A stretch of DNA of 64,000 nt from Taiwanofungus camphoratus. Taxonomy: Eukaryota > Basidiomycota > Agaricomycetes > Polyporales > Taiwanofungaceae. Shown here one piece after another: positions 36,701 through 47,174 of this stretch (positions are counted from its first letter, which is position 1; each line of letters opens with the position of its first letter). The notes beneath the pieces are model-generated. The model was not told the DNA's origin. It did not search any database and saw only the letters and a list, made by a program, of their open reading frames with translations. The stretch covers positions 558,001 through 622,000 of the forward strand of contig CP021230.1 in assembly GCA_003999685.1 (NCBI GenBank). Reading direction: 5' to 3'. A program made the position numbers and the translations under genes.

Positions 36701-36935
36701 TCAACGGAGTCCACTTCCGAGACGTACATCATGCATACCTCTCCTTCCAAAAGTTCTTGAGCTCTTCCATGGTCCTGGAAGCTCCTCGCATACGAGCAAA
36801 AAGGACATCGACACCGCCATCGCCCAGACCCCAGAAAGCGTTGCAGAAGTCGAGAGATCTGTTGGTAAAGTCTGGGGAGTTTGCCCGCGCATATTTCGAT
36901 AGAGATGTAGTAGATGCTTGTCGCCGTGCGGACAT
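33733..36935 (-). CDS. F-BAR and SH3 domain cytokinesis protein (Cdc15/Imp2/Hof1 type)
   Basis: Scaffold expected to bend or bind plasma membrane at the division site and link it to the actomyosin ring. Start ATG at 36935 (MSARRQASTTSLSKYARANS). The F-BAR domain spans several exons to about 36060: SLDFCNAFWGLGDGGVDVLF, SRTMEELKNFWKER, EEQYAKRLASLAKFSLG, KNDLEGQTAAFLNKQQHHKK, MNLRLERAQQTVQANERD and EERVEFMKDNMWAYANAV. A ~650-residue disordered region follows, rich in Pro, Gln and Ser, with many SP/PxxP sites and tracts such as PPPTQQPPPPPA. The C-terminal SH3 domain (about 33735-33920) reads AVKALYDYQATIDEEFDFQA, GDIIAVTATPEDGWWSGEL and GRHVFPSNFV. About 900 residues in total; the order is the family's usual one. 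Confidence 0.88.
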
Positions 36936-37868
36936 AATTAAAGCACGAGAACAAGTGCCAGCGATGCTCACCAACTGGCAACGATGCGCGCTCAAAAGCT
37001 GCGTAAACCACAGCCTGCTTCTGCCAAAGGGTGTCGGAGTCTAGTCGGGGATTCAATATTTGATAGTCATATTATCTAAACAAATTCTTGGGCCCGGAAT
37101 TTTCTGACCTATTCAATCATGACTCACAAAAATACTGTCTGCTGAAAATTGGAACCGTGGAATTAAAATATCCGATCCGTGCGGTGTCGGTATACTCAGT
37201 CGGCCGTGGCTGGAAGCACCAACTATTATTTATCCATGGTTGTATGCCCGAAATGAATTCCGCTTCCGTTGCGGCAGCCCATTTCATTGCCCGAGGGTTG
37301 ACGTTTTCAATCGTGTCAATGATATGCGTCCTGAAACATACCAACGCCGATAACACAGCCCCCGTCACCCGTTATGATAGTCAGCGTAGGTCATCTGTGG
37401 TAATCCATAGTAACCTCAACTTACAACACAATTTGCTGTTATGATCCTCTCGGGATAGACTACCATTTCATCTGCAGGCTGCCGTGCGTCGTGAATACTG
37501 TGGCAATAACCTACCGACACTCGGATGTCATTGTTATGCCATAAACACCAATGCTATGCTCTAACCCTAACCTTAAATTGTGAGTAGCTATCAGTACGAC
37601 GTTGCGTAACTATGTATCGGAAGGCGGATTGCACACTCAACAGCACACAGTCCAGAGATGATGGATAGAATAGCAGATCCACAACCAATGCACATTGATA
37701 CTAGTCTACAATTGTAGTAAAGTATAAAGTACAGCATTAGGAACTAAACGGCATATTAGTATAGTACGGCATCAACGAAAGGAAGGCGTTCGTAAAGTTT
37801 TATCATATACTCGCTCGTATCAAGTCATACTTCCGTTCTTTCATCAACAGTCGGAGAACACCTGCTTT
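36936..37868. other. Intergenic region between F-BAR and opsin-like genes
   Basis: Roughly 0.9 kb, AT-rich, without coding signals. It includes a short telomere-like CTAACCCTAACC at about 37560-37572, far too short to be an interstitial telomere array. It presumably contains the F-BAR promoter and the 3' flank of the opsin-like gene. Confidence 0.45.
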
Positions 37869-38867
37869 TCAAGCCGCCTGTTGGCCTGTAGGTGCGGGAG
37901 CGGTCTTTTCGGAAGCGCCGTGGTCGACAAACTTGCCCGAGTGGAGGCCGAATGCATTGTAATCGACGCTGCGAAGCTCCCAAAGGAACAGGGCCAGGAA
38001 TATCGGGCCTGCGAGGCAGTCGAGGATACCGTACCAGATCATCTCAGAAGTAACGGAGATGACGTTTGCGCCCTCCGCGCACGCCCAGCAGACCGGGTAC
38101 GTGATCAACATGAACGCTAAGTAACACGCCGCAAGATAGTAGCCCCTCCGGACTACACCGCCCGCAGCAAATGTTGTATGGGGTGCGTGCCAGAGCAGCA
38201 CATACCTATCAACGGTATGATGAGCTCGTATAAACTAATTAAGAGAGAAAAAGCATACCAGATGTATAGCAGAGCAGAGCAGCCGAAGGTATAGTAGCCC
38301 CACTTGTAGGTGCTGTGAACAAGGGCGCCAACAAGGCCAGAAACAACGAGGACAATACCCATGAATAGGGTCGTCATGATGTCGGACAGGGATAGACCCG
38401 TGGCAAGCAAGAGCTCAAGCAGTAGAAGAGGGAAGTTGATGAACCATTGAATATACCGGACATACTGGAGTCGGTATTAGCTGTCATTCACGAAAGATGT
38501 GCTATCATGAACTCACCCAGACTTGACGGGTGGGGTCACCGCCATCACCGCGGAACTCGACATGAGCTGGTGCGGCACCAAGGTCAGACGCCATGGAGAA
38601 ATACGCAATGGAGGAGGTTGTCAGGACAATGATGGCAATCTGGTGGAACAACCTTGTGCCTCGTGGTCTCTGTTAGTCGAATACATACAGGTCAGTGATG
38701 CTACTTTCACAGATGTAATCAGCACTCACCATGAACGTGACGCAGGTCACAACGAGAAGACAGAGGGTAATCAAAGAGAATGCAGCCCACAGCCAGTCTG
38801 AGCCATGGGCGCTAAGGTGTTCAGCAGCATTCGGAGGGTTGGTATTCACCGCTTGGTTCCCTGCCAT
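37869..38867 (-). CDS. Opsin-related seven-helix membrane protein (Hsp30/Mrh1/Yro2 family)
   Basis: Starts MAGNQAVNTNPPNAAEHLSA at 38867. Seven helices can be followed across short introns: WLWAAFSLITLCLLVVTCVT; HQIAIIVLTTSSIAYFSMAS; YVRYIQWFINFPLLLLELLL (the diagnostic helix-C motif of fungal opsins); ITLFMGIVLVVSGLVGAL-like; YYTFGCSALLYIWY; GYYLAACYLAFMLITYPVCW; and MIWYGILDCLAGPIFLALFL. In microbial rhodopsins the last helix has a Lys that binds retinal, in the pattern LDxxAK. Here it reads LDCLAG, so retinal binding by that residue is not expected. This is typical of the Hsp30/Mrh1/Yro2 opsin-related proteins, plasma-membrane stress proteins with chaperone-like roles. The tail ends APAPTGQQAA. 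Confidence 0.85.
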
Positions 38868-38997
38868 CGCTCTCGGAGGGTTTTAACGAGGAGATGAATA
38901 GGGGGTTGGGTAGAGGTTGAAGGTTGTAGGAGGTGAGGCTGTGTTAGGATCGTAAAAAGGAGACTAATTAATAAAGCTCTCCAGCCCGACGACCGCG

Positions 38998-39005
38998 TTT
39001 TTATA
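38998..39005 (-). promoter_or_regulatory. Probable TATA box of the opsin-related gene
   Basis: TATAAAAA on the minus strand about 130 bp upstream of the ATG at 38867. A canonical TATA box suits a stress-inducible gene such as the Hsp30/Mrh1 class. Inferred from motif and distance. Confidence 0.5.
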
Positions 39006-39666
39006 CATTCTTGAGCAGACTCGACACCTACGAGATCGGCCGATGTTCAGGATAACGGAGGCAGAGAAACTCATCGAACAGTACGTGAAGTCATTCCTCG
39101 TCGCAGTCGGGAATGGTCGAAAGTGTCATGAACGGCCATGGCTCGGATAGAATGTTCGAGGTCAGTGTGCTCGGCCTCGCGATCTATTTGTAATTGCTGA
39201 GTCACAATCCTCAGTATCTTGAGAGGTCTTACATATACTTAATGTGCATTCTTAAGTGTGGGAGAAGTGATACTCAAGTGACGTATCCTCTACATCAAGT
39301 CCTTGCCTTGGCTAGTAAGGTAGTGTGTAAAGGATAGCTCTAGACTTCAAATAGGTAAATCTAGAGTCCTCGCAGAAAAGTGAAGTATGATAAGGAATGT
39401 GACCGCTTACACCTCGTGAGCCACATTAATACTGAGTATTAAATGCACATAGGTCCATAACCGCGTCTATAATAAAGCTGTGCCAGACGAAGGAAGTAGG
39501 AAGTTGAGAGCGCGACTATAGACTACAGACTGAAATCGGGTTGCGCCGGCTGATGCATCCACTCCCGTCTTACGCCCTGAACGGAACTTTTGTTTTTGGA
39601 CCATGCAGGAAGCAAGATCCGGACGTGGGGACCGAGGTGTATATGACGTCGACGAGCACCGTAGGC
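39006..39666. other. Intergenic region
   Basis: About 660 bp, AT-rich, without recognisable genes. It probably carries upstream regulatory DNA of the opsin-related gene and the 3' flank of the convergently placed neighbour's terminator region. No repeats noted. Confidence 0.45.
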
Positions 39667-41845
39667 CTAGGTTGGAGTGTTCGAAGCGGTACCAGACGTT
39701 TGTGACGAGGCACCCGGATCCACCGCTTTCGCAGACAGCCAGGTATCAGGCTCGCCTACCCGAACATCCGTACTGGCCCGTCTGACGGTGCTCTGAGCGT
39801 TCTTCCCGTCCATGCCCCCCTCCATTCCACCAGTGCCGCCCCCTCCCTCTCTCATATGCTCTAGATTTCCATCGGTCTCCGGGTTCCAGTTCGCCAGCGT
39901 CAGTGATAATCTGGACGGCCTTCGCTCGCTCTGGGGCCTCGACACCGGCGAGCGTCTCTCGTCATGGCCGTCCTCTGACCCGCCATACCGCGGCCATGAC
40001 AGCCGCCCCTGCTGCTGCTGCTGCTGCAACTCGTGCCGGTACTGCTGCAGTGGGAACGGGTACCCCATGCCCGGCGTCGACGCCCGCGACGACGGTGCAA
40101 GGCTCGGCCCGGGCGACAGCCCCGTGCCCGCACCCGGCGGAGGCGTCGCGCCCGTCGCGGTATACATCTGCATGTGCGCAGACGTGGACGCGGACGCGGA
40201 CGGCGGCGGGCTGGAGTTCGTCTGCAGCGAGTGCGGGTGCGAGTTTGTGTGCGCCAAGGACGGGCGCGAGCTCGATGAAGACAGCCCGGACACCGGGCGC
40301 CCCACCAGCCCATATTCGTACGGTTGCGGGGTCGGTGCGGGCGACCGCGCTCGAGACGCGCCGCGTTCAGCCCGGTCCTCGCGCTTGTAGTCAGCAGCAG
40401 CCGATCCACGACCGTCCTCAGACGAGTCTTTCCTATTGAAAATCGAGTGTCGTTGTCGCCTACGTCGCCGTCAGGTGTATGTATCGTACAAAGAATGCAG
40501 AGATGCATACCACAGGAACCAGAGTCCTGCTACGACCAAGATGAACCCGAAAAATCCTCCCAGCAGACCACCTAATAGCGGTCCCAGCCACTCGTGCGGT
40601 CCATCCCGGCTCTCAAGCCCTTGGGATGTTCTGGCCTGCAAAATCACCGCGGAGGGAGCCAGCTCAGACGCGATAGTCATCAAGGACACAGACTCGTCAG
40701 ACACATGGATAGCCGCCACGAAGGAATAGGCAGCTATATGACGGGCTATGTATCCCCTTCCACTCGGCAAGACAGCAGAAAGAGACGATGGCTGCAACTG
40801 GGAAGCAGGCACTGCTGCCCCTAACTGCAAACAGACACGAGTCGAGAGGCTCGTCATTGCTGATGGCGTTTGAGAAGTAGAGTACCTGCCACCTGGCATG
40901 AGAAAGTTGTTTCAATGTCATAGTAACTCCAGGTCAGATAGAAGAAAGTGCAGATTGGTGAGATGGTGATGAAGAAGGCATCACATAAAAGCCAAATTTA
41001 GCTACCCACAATTGGTCCTCAGAGTGAAACTCAACTGATATCAAGACGTATTCCTTGCCATAGCATGGGATGCATCGCAAAATATCAACGAGTTGCAGAC
41101 CAGCTACGAGCTGTTGAATATATTGAACTCCATCAGGTTCATCATTGCAGCCTGTGTCGCATTTTGAAGCTGTATTGATCCATGATTAATACCGTGGCTT
41201 AATTCAGCTTCAAAATCAGGCCCGAGTGACTGTTACAGCCCGTCTCTTAGTCGATGAATTCAACATCACCTTTTGAACTAGGCCGGAAACTGGGGGGAAA
41301 GCAAGAGTGTTCGAACTCGACGGGCAAAAGGTTATGCAATGTGCCCTCGTGGTCAGTTCTGGGACTGAAGGACAGCAGTCCTGACCACTGCTCAGCAGCA
41401 ACATGTCGAGAGGTATTTGGGCTCAGATAGATCATCTCGCCCGACCAGCGCCATATCCCGGCGCCCTTGGCTGTCGACATGAAGTCGCACACTCATGACG
41501 AGACACCGTGGAAGTGTGATGTAGTTACCTGCTCAGAACACTGACCTTCAAGCACCAAGGGTTCGTCCGCTCGTGAGGGAAACTCCGTTAGGTTGCCATC
41601 GCCGTCTGTCGTCAGACGAGAAACGAGCGTTGCTAGCGCTCTAGCTGAGGTCGGAACGTCGTCGGAAGGCGACGTCGACGTACTGCCAGCGACCGCCGCG
41701 TGGTGAGTGTCTGTCGGCGTCGGTACGCATGCCATCCACGAGAGACGGAGAGGAAGATACGGTGCTGCTGCGCTGCCAGCTTGAGAGACGGCGTTGTGTG
41801 CGCCGGGTGTGAGAGTCCTGGCACAAGAAAAGATGCAGTGCACAT
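39667..41845 (-). CDS. Single-pass membrane protein with Ser/Pro-rich cytoplasmic tail, function unknown
   Basis: Multi-exon gene. The N-terminal part (41.85-41.0 kb) is probably extracellular: SWMACVPTPTDTHH, a Ser/Thr-rich stretch, TAKGAGIWRWSGEMIYLSPN, HVAAEQWSGLLSFSPRTDHE, and a Cys-containing exon (KCDTGCNDEPDGVQYIQQLV, ILRCIPCYGKEYVLISVEF). The membrane helix at about 40500-40570 is LGPLLGGLLGGFFGFILVVA, continuing GLWFLWYASL. Across a ~57-nt intron (about 40433-40489) it joins a tail beginning KDSSEDGRGSAAADYKRE. This is GC-rich, disordered and Ser/Pro/Gly-rich, with a poly-Gln run at about 40009-40029, ending at 39667. The layout resembles fungal cell-wall sensors or mid2-like proteins but no family is recognised. 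The N-terminal start and signal peptide are uncertain. Confidence 0.6.
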
Positions 41846-42084
41846 GAGATCTTTATGAAACCTTGCGATGAATGTCTATCGCGCCTCGTGTTCCTGGATT
41901 TGAGAACAGGAAGATAAGACAACGTTTTGGTGCCAGTCACTACAGCAGCACATCTTGAAGGCTTGAACTACATGCAAGTTGCGGACAACCTGCCTTCCGC
42001 TAGTTTCGAAACTCAGCCACTGGTGGCACTTATAATTCTTCTTGACCTCTACCACCGACCACGGTTGCTTGCGCTCTTACAAGG

Positions 42085-42719
42085 ATGTGGTCAGTATCAG
42101 TTCTAGCGTGGTCTACTTCAGGTCCTCGACCGTACTCTTTTCTACGTCGAATTTGTGATGGTTTTCGAGTGCGAACCCTGAGGCAGATCCGAGGTCCACA
42201 TACATTTCGAGGGATTATGTACCGACTTAAGTCCTTTTGTCCAGCAAACACGTATTAAACGCACAGGTTGCTATTCGTGCACCATGCTGCAAGCAATGGT
42301 TTGACTGCGCGGAATGTCATGCCGAGACACAGGATCACCGGCTAAAAAAGACGACGGAGATGGTCTTTATGTGCAAGAAGTGCAAGAAGGCGTTCAGGAA
42401 GGATATGTCCAACTACGAGGAGAGCGACGAGTACTGCCCACATTGCGATAATCACTACGTGAGTACGCTGGATTGTACAGGCTTTGCCTAAAACATCTTC
42501 CCCCACTTAGGTTATTGAGGCGAAGACACCACAAGCGGCCCTTGGAGTGGAGGGTGATGATCCTAGAATCAATGCACGGTTAGCTACGCCTTCATTATCA
42601 GCCATTCATAGCACCTTTTCTGACATAACTTTTCTCATTTAAGGATGATCAAGGACGAACGTGAAAAACAAACTTCGTCGCGGTCCTTATTTGCCCAGGA
42701 CTTCACCGATCGAATATGA
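42085..42719 (+). CDS. CHY-type zinc finger protein
   Basis: Small zinc-binding protein. Exons: 42085-42089 (only five coding bases, ATGTG), 42245-42458, 42511-42578 and 42644-42719. The first exon is inferred because the family starts MCKHxLNAQ and the spliced product gives MCKHVLNAQVAIRAPCCKQW. Zinc ligands are visible in CCKQWFDCAECHAE, CKKCKKAFRKD and DEYCPHCDNHY. The C-terminal exons read VIEAKTPQAALGVEGDD and SLFAQDFTDRI. Related CHY proteins include yeast Hot13, which acts in the mitochondrial intermembrane space. This protein lacks a RING or zinc-ribbon extension, so it is not a Pirh2-type ligase. About 120 residues. Confidence 0.83.
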
Positions 42720-43281
42720 TGGATCAATACCCTAATGTTTTCGTTGTCTGTACCTTGTTCTCATTTTTTTCACGTCGCCATCGCCGCAGACCATCATTCC
42801 CAGAGTGAAATAATATATGTTACTAAAACGTCTCTAGCAATGAGAGGCACCACCTTGCCAAGTTTATGATCAACACCTTATTGAGGCTGTTATCGGCGAG
42901 ATTGGTAGTATGTCGTGACAATATTGTGAACGATATTGTGCAACCGCCGACTTTACTTCCTTTCAGCGTAGGTATAATACTGTAAGAATGGTGTGTAACC
43001 TGTCGTGACTGCTATCTGAGGACAATATCATTGCAACTCGGGCTAATTGAAGTAATTGTGACCACCTGAAACCTTTCAACTGCAGTGGCTTATGCTCAGG
43101 TTCAAGGATTAGTGGATATATATATTGCAAGTTACAAAATTTGCTCTAGAAAGGTGTATAGCGTTCTCGATGATCGCGGGAGCGCTGATCGAGCTATCGT
43201 ACGTATCGGCGCTGCGCGAACCTTGCACTCGGTATGCCTTGGTAACTGTCGCCCTGCATCAGATCTATCGGATGCCATTTG
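42720..43281. other. Intergenic region between convergent genes
   Basis: About 560 bp of AT-rich sequence between the ends of the CHY zinc-finger gene and the multipass membrane-protein gene. No coding segment or RNA gene recognised; it should hold both transcription terminators. Confidence 0.45.
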
Positions 43282-45461
43282 TCAACACCGTCTACCCGCT
43301 TCAAGAGCAAAGGGGGTACAAATACCAATTGGAGACGTGAAGTTGTGCACAAGCGGATGCACATTGGACGTCTGGAAATTGTGCTGTGCCAGGTTGCCTT
43401 CCGTCAGTCCAGAAATGACCATGCCGCCGACGACTGTCGTGCCCGAGTCCAGTCTCCGGTTGGGCGAAAATGTCGTCTTGTAAGTCTCGGGCGCAGGAGA
43501 GTTTTCTGGATCGAGCGGGCTTGACTTGAGGCCTGGGGGTTCCTGACGCACAACGGAGACGCCCTCGTTGAAGTCAATCGGTGTGCATAGTGGTACACTT
43601 CCCTTCGCGACGCCAGGAGACATGGGGCGGAAGTAGGACGAGTGCTCGGAATGTTGCGTGGAGCGGAAGGTGCGCAGTTGGTGTGACTTCTCACGCGACG
43701 CATAGCGTGCTTGCGCTTCACCTTGCCTCGAGCGGGGAAAGAATATCTGAGAAAATCGGTGAGAGGGTTGGGCGTGGAAGTCACTCTCTTCCTTACAACA
43801 AGAGTGATGCCTGATGAGATGATGCAACCCACGGCAGCGACAAATGTGAGAAATTCAGTCCAGAAACTGGCAGGCACTTGAGCGAGCTGTTCAGCGGGCT
43901 GTCCAGTTTAGATACTCACTTGCTCGTATTGATGTGCTTGTGAGTTCGTACGCCATCTACACCCAAAATCAAGAGCGGGGCTACAAAAAAGAAGCGAAAC
44001 AGAACTCGGAGACACTACGTGTAGATATGAAGCTAGAAAGACTTCCAAAGCCAATTCATAACGTACATTCAACTCGTGGAATGTCGTGAGACGTACGATC
44101 GTGTTCAGGTCGACGCCTTCGCGTTTCTATTGAGTAGATATCTGAACAGTTATCCTGAGGTGAGGCTAGTGTCTGGATTCTTACCAAACCCATCAAGAAA
44201 GAAGGGAACATGAAGCTATGCAATATACAATCAGATATGGTTGCAGCTGCGATGGCGAGAGGGTACCCACAGAACTGGTGTAAACCAGATGGTTAACGAG
44301 AGACTTCCTAAACTTCCCGCCAAGAAAGTAAACGCCTCACTCTAGACCAGACAAATTTTGCATTGCGAAATTCAGTGTCTGAGTGCTTACTTACACATGA
44401 AAACGCTAACCTTGAGGGGATCTGAACGCGTGACAATGGTCACTACCGGCATATAGATAATAGCAAAGAGTGAACCGAGGGTCCACGTCTTGAAGTACAG
44501 GCTACGGAACCAGTCCTGCTGGACCGAGCCCGCATTGACAAGGAATAGCCAGAAGCAAAGCTCTGATTGATTTCCGGTGAGGCTGAGTCAGTAGACTGTG
44601 ATACACTGTATTCTACCTTCTAAATGTGTGACCCTGCGAAGATCATCATTGACATGAGTCGAGCTCCGTTATCGATGATGGAATGCTAGAAGCAGGCCTA
44701 CATTTCGAGACCCCATGCTATTGAGAACAGTAGGTTAAGGGGGAAAATAGCCCTCTGGTACGCTGAAGGCCATAGTTCCCAGGGCGTAGGTATGACTGTC
44801 AAATTACTGTTTGATGGACTATTTCCCCGGCGACGAGCATAGTGTCTTACTGCCTTCTCCGGGTACATTGATATACCCTTGCTTGTACTTTATTATACAG
44901 AACCCGACGGAGTACGCTATTAGCAGCGGCACACTCAACAGGTACGTGTACTGTGGCGCACGTCAACATCTGCGAGCACCAGATGCACGGGCAAGCGACT
45001 CACCGTCATGATGCGTTTAAAGGCTCCAGAATACGGGCCATTGTTCCACCTTTCGATATATGGGTAATTAGTGAAGGTCCAGCAGTCATCACAGCCTCTG
45101 GGTGAGCATACTTGAGGCACTTGAATCGGTCGAATTTCCAAAGGTGAAAGAGAAGAAATGCGCCCAGCTGCACGCCACAATTTTAGACTGTTGATACCAG
45201 AAGAAGTCAAGGGTGAGACATACCAGACAAGATAACACTGCCCAGGTCAGGTACGTGGACGGGGAAGTGTGAGACATCGTCTTGGGACCAGAAGTACTGG
45301 AAAGTATAGTAGAGCATGCGAGAGTTAGGCTCGACACGGCCGGAAAGGGGGGTGGCCAGGGACCATGCACCCTTGTTATGAGTGCCGGAGTCTTGCCTCT
45401 GGTCAGGCTCAGAAAGGACACATGCCCCGTGGTCGACTGCATCAAATCCAGGATCATTCAC
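43282..45461 (-). CDS. Multipass membrane protein of unknown function
   Basis: At least ten short exons read through into a membrane protein. From the N-terminus: NKGAWSLATPLSGRVEPNSR, MLYYTFQYFWSQDDVSHFPV and HVPDLGSVILSG. Then LRLWRAAGRISSLSPLEIRP, CDDCWTFTNYPYIERWNNGP, the helix YLLSVPLLIAYSVGFCIIKY and KQGYINVPGEGS. Then PTPWELWPSAYQRAIFPLNL, LCFWLFLVNAGSVQQDWFRS and the helix LGSLFAIIYMPVVTIVTRSD. Finally EAFTFLAGSLGSLSLTIWFT, KREGVDLNTIVRLTTFHELN, RVLFRFFFVAPLLILGVDGV and a last helix FLTFVAAVGCIISSGITLV. A ~150-residue cytoplasmic tail rich in Ser and Arg ends at 43282. I count seven to nine helices. It resembles proteins conserved in basidiomycetes without assigned function. The 5' exon is unresolved; no in-frame ATG opens the first segment. 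Confidence 0.6.
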
Positions 45462-45918
45462 CTAATCCACTGTGTGATTTGAAGCGATGGCCACCGGATG
45501 ACACTGGATATGATCTCGCCGACAGGTCCACATGGGTGCCCAATCAAATTCAAATAACAATCAAAATATCACTGCTCGCATTCCTCTTTCGTGAAGAACC
45601 CATCAGCATCGCAGCTCAGATGGAGAACTGGGCTTACTTACAGCCTCTTGGACCTGTCCTACGTTAGGGGACATTCAGTCAGATTTTTGCCTTGTGGTTA
45701 CCACGACGAAAGGTCGCATCAAATACGCCAAAGGCGGATTGATGACATTCGTCGCAGTGAGACAAACGGTCAAAATTGCATCAGTGGTTGCCTGTTACAG
45801 AGGCCACACCAAGGTGTTACCGATCGAGAAATGAACTTACGTACGGAGCTAGCCGAGACAATTCTGCGCGATCAGTTTTCACAAATTACTTGCATCTAAC
45901 TTATATCCTGATTCACCG

Positions 45919-46567
45919 ATGTCGGTCTCCGTACCATCATATGACGACCTTGAAGAGGTGTTACTGTCATGCCGTTACGGCGATGTAGATGAAATAAAGC
46001 AGTTCGTGGATCAGTTTGGCCCCGATCCTCTGAACGACGCCCGGGATGATCATGGGAACACCATTCTACACATGGTGTGCGGAAATGGACATACAGGTAT
46101 GCCGTCGACACTCTCAGTCGTTGTCCAGCCGCAATCTGACTTATGCAAGATGTGCTACAGAGGCGCTAGAATACCTTCTTCCTATAGTCTCTCCGTCGCT
46201 TCTGTCGGTGCAGAACAACGCAAAGTCGACGCCTCTCCATTGGGCTGCACTCAATTCTCAGCTCTCGATCGCGCGAGCGCTCGTGCGATTTCCTCAAGGA
46301 CCTGGAATCGACCTCATTGATATTAAAAATGCCGCAGGACGATCATCGCTGGGCGAAGCCGAGAATGCTGGATGGGACGAAGGCGCGAAGTGGTTTGTGG
46401 AGGTGATGAACCTTGATGAGGGTGCGAAGGGGGAGGAAGAGCTACACCCGGCCGATGGCACTGAAGATATCGAGGTTGAGATTCAGGACGCCGAGGGCCA
46501 AGTTGCCAAAATGACAATAGGACAATCTGCCTCAGAAACATCCAACAAAGATGCCGTGAAGACATAA
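45919..46567 (+). CDS. YAR1: Ankyrin-repeat protein YAR1
   Basis: Likely chaperone for ribosomal protein Rps3 (uS3), as in yeast Yar1. Two exons: 45919-46096 and 46161-46567. The N-terminal ankyrin repeats read LSCRYGDVDEIKQFVDQFG, NTILHMVCGNGHT|EALEYLL, STPLHWAALNSQLSIARALV and NAAGRSSLGEAENAGWDEGA. The C-terminal third is acidic (LDEGAKGEEELHPADGTEDI), as in Yar1, where an acidic tail follows the repeats. About 194 residues, close to the 200-residue yeast protein. The layout and the EAEN segment support the assignment over a generic ankyrin protein. Confidence 0.82.
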
Positions 46568-46829
46568 CAGTGGTACGGGCCTCGCACCAGTATGGTATGC
46601 TGACAATGTCTCATAGTTGCATGCTTTTCCATTTCTGGTATCAGATTTGTGTACCTTTTCTCGCATGCCATGATTGAATGGTATTGGCAAACAGTGCTCA
46701 CATCTTATGCACCATTATACCGTTAAAAATATCAGACAGTGTACCATATAAGATACTTCCAATGATATAAAATTTCAAAATATTGCACCATTTTCAATTG
46801 TATCCACATTATCAATTGCACAACAGATG

Positions 46830-47174
46830 GGTTCCAGTAATCCTAAAAATGATAGCTCGTTTTGAGAAAAACTGCATTGGAACCAGGTGCCACCCGCCGG
46901 CCTCAAACGCTGTGGCAGATCTGAGAGCCCATCTTCATTCGGACCTGTTCATATATTAAGTGGCTAGTCTATGTCATCATTTATTCTGTAGAATTTTATC
47001 ATAGATTTTTCTCTCCTCATTGTCGCCACCGGTGGGCGCAAACACTGCTATATGAGGATGCCGATGCACATCTCACCCGAGATCGCTCCCCACGCGTCGT
47101 GCTCGCCGGAACCACCAGGCTCCAATGCAGTTGTTCTCAAAACAAGCTATCATTTTTAGGATTGCTGGAATACC
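46830..47174. repeat. Inverted-repeat (MITE-like) element, about 345 bp
   Basis: Two imperfect inverted arms of about 60 bp enclose ~220 bp of non-coding sequence: left arm 46830-46889 and right arm 47113-47174. Shared blocks include AATCCTAAAAATGATAGC, GTTTTGAGAA and CTGCATTGGA. I count roughly eight mismatches and a small indel between arms, so it is older than the element at 18.5 kb. Each arm also has a small internal inverted repeat (GGTTCCA...TGGAACC in the left arm). No obvious target duplication or transposase is visible. It could be a MITE or foldback element, or a structured RNA source. Confidence 0.68.

Noticed and set aside
37558-37574. Telomere-like CTAACCCTAACC
   Set aside because: Only two units; far too short to be a telomere or interstitial telomeric array.
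39812-40439. Plus-strand open frames of 178-192 codons
   Set aside because: Antisense to the minus-strand tail exon, with low-complexity composition and no splice or domain support.
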